This document shows positions 5,605-5,870 of a stretch of 5,870 nucleotides of DNA, piece by piece. Under the pieces are notes generated by a model that was not told where the DNA came from, searched no databases, and worked only from the letters and a program-made list of their open reading frames with translations. Positions within the stretch are counted from its first letter, which is position 1. The number at the start of each line of letters is the position of its first letter. Origin of the DNA: Marinovum sp. (GTDB taxonomy: Bacteria; Pseudomonadota; Alphaproteobacteria; Rhodobacterales; Rhodobacteraceae); assembly GCA_002711145.1 (NCBI GenBank), contig PAHS01000040.1, positions 6,231 to 12,100 on the forward strand, written 5' to 3'. The position numbers and the translations under genes are program-made.

Positions 5605-5870
5605 ATGAAAACAGTGGTAAATAGCTGGAATGAGTGGGATCCACTTAAACATGTTATTGTTGGAAAAGCCGATAATTGCCATATTCCGCCTGAGGAACCA
5701 GCCTTAGAGGCTAAAGTGCCAGAAGACAGCGATATGCGAGGCCAATGGGGCAAGAGACCACAAGAAACAATCGATCGAGCCAATGAATTGTTGGATGATT
5801 TTGCATCACTCCTGACCAAACGCGGAATAAGAGTTGATAGACCAACGCCAATAGATTTTTCGCAGCCAGC
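5605..5870 (+). CDS. Glycine amidinotransferase-like protein, N-terminal part (3' end outside window)
   Basis: The first 88 codons run open to the window end. The opening VNSWNEWDPLKHVIVGKADN (residues 5-24) closely matches the start of the conserved domain in arginine:glycine amidinotransferases (animal GATM has YNEWDPLEEVIVGRAEN), and RGIRVDRPTPIDFS near the end matches the family's RRPDPIDW segment. These enzymes move the amidino group of arginine to an amine acceptor: glycine (to guanidinoacetate and ornithine), inosamine phosphates in aminoglycoside pathways, or other amines. The catalytic Cys, His and Asp lie further on and cannot be checked. Because bacterial relatives start directly with this segment, the ATG at 5605 is the natural start; it has GAGG at 5593-5596 with an 8-nt spacing. 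It is probably not part of the sugar operon, having its own promoter candidate. The family is fairly sure; the acceptor substrate is unknown. Confidence 0.82.
   Translation, partial: MKTVVNSWNEWDPLKHVIVGKADNCHIPPEEPALEAKVPEDSDMRGQWGKRPQETIDRANELLDDFASLLTKRGIRVDRPTPIDFSQP

Overview
The window looks like a piece of an AT-rich bacterial chromosome, most likely from a marine-type alphaproteobacterium. This is inferred from the style of the genes: an Frc-like sugar ABC transporter with a short single-domain ATPase, compact intergenic gaps and low-GC codon use. The exact lineage cannot be fixed from sequence reading alone. All supported genes are on the + strand.

Layout. Positions 1-351 hold the C-terminal part of a class II (metal-dependent) ketose-bisphosphate aldolase whose start lies outside the window. 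A small orphan gene for an exported protein follows at 365-700. An AT-rich, gene-free stretch (701-1018) carries a perfect 12-bp palindrome of the LacI/GalR operator type and a plausible promoter. Then comes a four-gene sugar uptake operon: periplasmic binding protein (1019-1930), an 11-bp GC-rich hairpin (1957-1982), permease (2023-3216), ATPase (3219-3992) and a xylulokinase-type FGGY sugar kinase (4015-5487). After a gap with a weak terminator candidate and a promoter candidate, the window ends inside a glycine amidinotransferase-like gene (5605 to beyond 5870).

How it works together. The binding protein should capture a monosaccharide or sugar alcohol in the periplasm. The permease, driven by a homodimer of the ATPase, would import it, and the kinase would phosphorylate it (or the ketose derived from it) to trap it for central metabolism. 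The gene order (binding protein, permease, single-domain ATPase, kinase) is that of the rhizobial frcBCAK fructose operon, but the kinase here is XylB-like, so the substrate is more likely a pentose, ketopentose or polyol. The operator palindrome suggests repression by a LacI-family protein not encoded here, and the hairpin after the binding-protein gene would give that gene more mRNA than the membrane genes.

The most notable point is the kinase start. The conserved N-terminal phosphate-binding segment is intact in the DNA, yet no ATG, GTG or TTG precedes it in frame. The best-placed initiator is an ATA codon behind a good Shine-Dalgarno sequence. A conventional call from the GTG at 4084 would remove an essential part of the enzyme. 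I see no mobile element, CRISPR array, RNA gene or clearly new multi-gene system.
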